Assembly: GCA_900556295.1 (NCBI GenBank)
Contig: USOK01000080.1
Span: 1 to 7,049, forward strand
DNA length: 7,049 nucleotides
Source of the DNA: an uncultured bacterium
GTDB taxonomy: Bacteria > Cyanobacteriota > Vampirovibrionia > Gastranaerophilales > Gastranaerophilaceae
Direction of reading: 5' to 3'
Below are positions 6,019-7,049 of the stretch, piece after piece (position 1 is the stretch's first letter; every line of letters starts with the position of its first letter). The notes below the pieces were generated by a model. The model was not told where the DNA came from. It saw only the letters and a list, made by a program, of their open reading frames with translations, and made no database searches. Position numbers and translations under genes: made by a program.

Positions 6019-6345
6019 ATGAAAAAGAAATTAGCAACATTAATGGCAGTTATGGTTATGACAATGATGACAGTTTCTGCAGCAGAAACTCAAGGACCTG
6101 TATCAAGATGGTTAGACAATGTAACAGGTAAAGTAGCTAAAAAAGAACAATCTGTAAACAAAAAATCACAAGCAGAACAACAAAAAATCGCTGCTAAGAA
6201 AAAAGCTCAACAAGAAAAAATTGCAAAACAAAAAGCGAAAGCTCAACAAAAGAAATTAGAAAATCAAAAAAAAGCAGCAGAACATCAAAAGAAAGTTGAG
6301 ACAAAGAAAAAACAACTTAAAGATTTGTTTACAATTGACAAATAA
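6019..6345 (+). CDS. Small exported lysine-rich helical protein
   Basis: This encodes 108 residues. Residues 1-22 (MKKKLATLMAVMVMTMMTVSAA) form a signal peptide rich in methionine, with likely cleavage after an Ala near 21 or 22. A short segment with Pro and Trp (ETQGPVSRWLDNVTGKV) follows. A continuous Lys/Gln/Ala helix then runs from about 40 to 100, ending KDLFTIDK. A strong AAGGAG sits just before the start and overlaps the stop of the previous gene, so the two are co-transcribed. Design, composition and the K/R-DLF ending suggest distant paralogy to the upstream protein. A net strongly positive mature protein could bind envelope polymers or nucleic acid, but nothing in the sequence proves this. 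The operon ends at a strong terminator directly downstream. Confidence 0.87.
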   Translation: MKKKLATLMAVMVMTMMTVSAAETQGPVSRWLDNVTGKVAKKEQSVNKKSQAEQQKIAAKKKAQQEKIAKQKAKAQQKKLENQKKAAEHQKKVETKKKQLKDLFTIDK

Positions 6346-6349
6346 TAAC

Positions 6350-6379
6350 AAAAAAGGCTCTCAAAAGGGAGCCTTTTTT
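6350..6379. terminator. Bidirectional intrinsic terminator
   Basis: GGCTCTC (6356-6362), loop AAAA (6363-6366) and GGGAGCC (6367-6373) form a seven-pair stem with one G-U wobble, followed by six T (6374-6379). The stem is preceded by six A (6350-6355), which give a U tract on the minus strand. It can therefore stop both the operon ending at 6345 and the convergent gene ending at 6396. Confidence 0.93.
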
Positions 6380-6395
6380 ATGAATTAACTAAAGT

Positions 6396-6962
6396 TTAAT
6401 TATCAAGTGATTCAAAATGAGCTTTGATCGGGTCGTTTCCAAATATTTTTGCATTTGTCTCTGCTTTTTCTGCTTTAGATTTTTCAAATGCTTTTTTTAG
6501 AAATTTTATTCTCTTTTGAGTATTTTCAATAAGTGCATTGTTTACTTTGTTGGGTTGTCCATTTTTAGCTCTGTATAGAGTTTCTGTCGCACTTCTTATG
6601 TTTTTGCTAATTGTGTTGGTTTTTGCGTTCGTTTTTTCAGTTAGTTTCCCTGCTTTAAAAATGATTGCAAGAGATTTGGCAATTTGTTCCGGAGTATGCG
6701 CCTTACAAAAATCTTTAAATTCTTTTAAAGTGCTAATATAACCAATTTCGTTTCCATTGCTTATGAAAGTTGCATTTTTGAAGCTTGAGCAGTTTTCGCA
6801 TTCTACGATATCATCGACTACTTCAAAAACATCGTTTTTGTAATGTTGTGTAATAGATTCAAATTTTTTGCTTATTTTGTCTGATTCAGGTAATTTTACC
6901 CCATTAATTTTTAATTTAGCCTGAAAAGAAGGCTGTTGTGCGTTGTCAATTGCAGTTATCAT
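6396..6962 (-). CDS. Lineage-specific protein with N-terminal PSFQAKL motif
   Basis: This encodes 188 residues of unknown function. ATG 6962 is supported by a strong AAAGGAG (6974-6968) five bases upstream. There is no signal peptide or membrane segment. The N-terminus carries PSFQAKLKI (11-19), a short aromatic motif of the kind I associate with many Gastranaerophilales proteins of unknown function; that link is from memory. Residues 20-90 look mixed alpha/beta and contain CENC (55-58), a lone CxxC with another Cys at 86. Residues 91-170 are helical, Lys- and Asn-rich, and probably form a coiled-coil or helical bundle. It ends at TAA near the shared terminator. The upstream region (6975-7049) is AT-rich, with runs of A and T but no promoter I can defend. 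Confidence 0.82.
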   Translation of the reverse strand: MITAIDNAQQPSFQAKLKINGVKLPESDKISKKFESITQHYKNDVFEVVDDIVECENCSSFKNATFISNGNEIGYISTLKEFKDFCKAHTPEQIAKSLAIIFKAGKLTEKTNAKTNTISKNIRSATETLYRAKNGQPNKVNNALIENTQKRIKFLKKAFEKSKAEKAETNAKIFGNDPIKAHFESLDN

Positions 6963-7049
6963 ACTTTCTCCTTTACTTTGATTTTAAAAACCCTAAAAAA
7001 ATTTTTTGCTAGTATGGAATGATAAGTAGAAAAATTATTTGTAAATAAT

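Noticed and set aside
6538..6741. Plus-strand hydrophobic open frame under the 6396-6962 gene
   Set aside because: It is antisense to a gene with a strong ribosome site. The hydrophobic look comes from reading A-rich codons in reverse.

Overview
The window is AT-rich (about one third G+C by eye) bacterial chromosome. It most resembles a gut member of the Gastranaerophilales / Vampirovibrionia (non-photosynthetic relatives of cyanobacteria). That placement is an inference from remembered family style: a pilin N-terminus ending AEVLITLGIVGIVAAMTLP, and a protein of unknown function whose N-terminus carries PSFQAKL. No ribosomal or marker-gene comparison was possible. All genes read with the standard code.

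Layout. Positions 1-480 (minus) hold the N-terminal 160 residues of a multi-pass membrane protein, with its own extended -10 promoter. Divergent from it is prfB (571-1649, plus), encoding release factor RF2. It has the classical programmed +1 frameshift at CTT-TGA-C. It also has a second, unexpected frame change at position 1139, just before the conserved GVHRLVR block. Next comes an orphan 290-residue protein with glycine-rich hydrophobic segments (1729-2601). It converges on a decayed type IV pilin-like gene on the minus strand (about 2591-2862), which lies downstream of a PHP-family metal phosphoesterase gene (2877-3509, minus, GTG start inside a 14-bp tandem repeat).

From 3577 a plus-strand operon runs: a six-helix membrane protein, a 76-residue zinc-ribbon-like protein 2 bases later, then rph (RNase PH). 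A textbook sigma-70 promoter sits at the very end of rph. It drives two exported, Lys/Gln/Ala-rich helical proteins (5580-6008 and 6019-6345), which end at a strong bidirectional terminator (6350-6379). The last gene (6396-6962, minus) encodes a protein of unknown function and converges on that terminator.

Housekeeping functions present are translation termination (prfB) and tRNA 3'-end maturation (rph). The rest is lineage-specific or poorly characterised. The points most worth a second look are the double frame change in prfB, the broken pilin gene, and the pair of small secreted helical proteins, one of which has an exact 18-residue tandem repeat. No mobile element, CRISPR array, tRNA or rRNA was seen.
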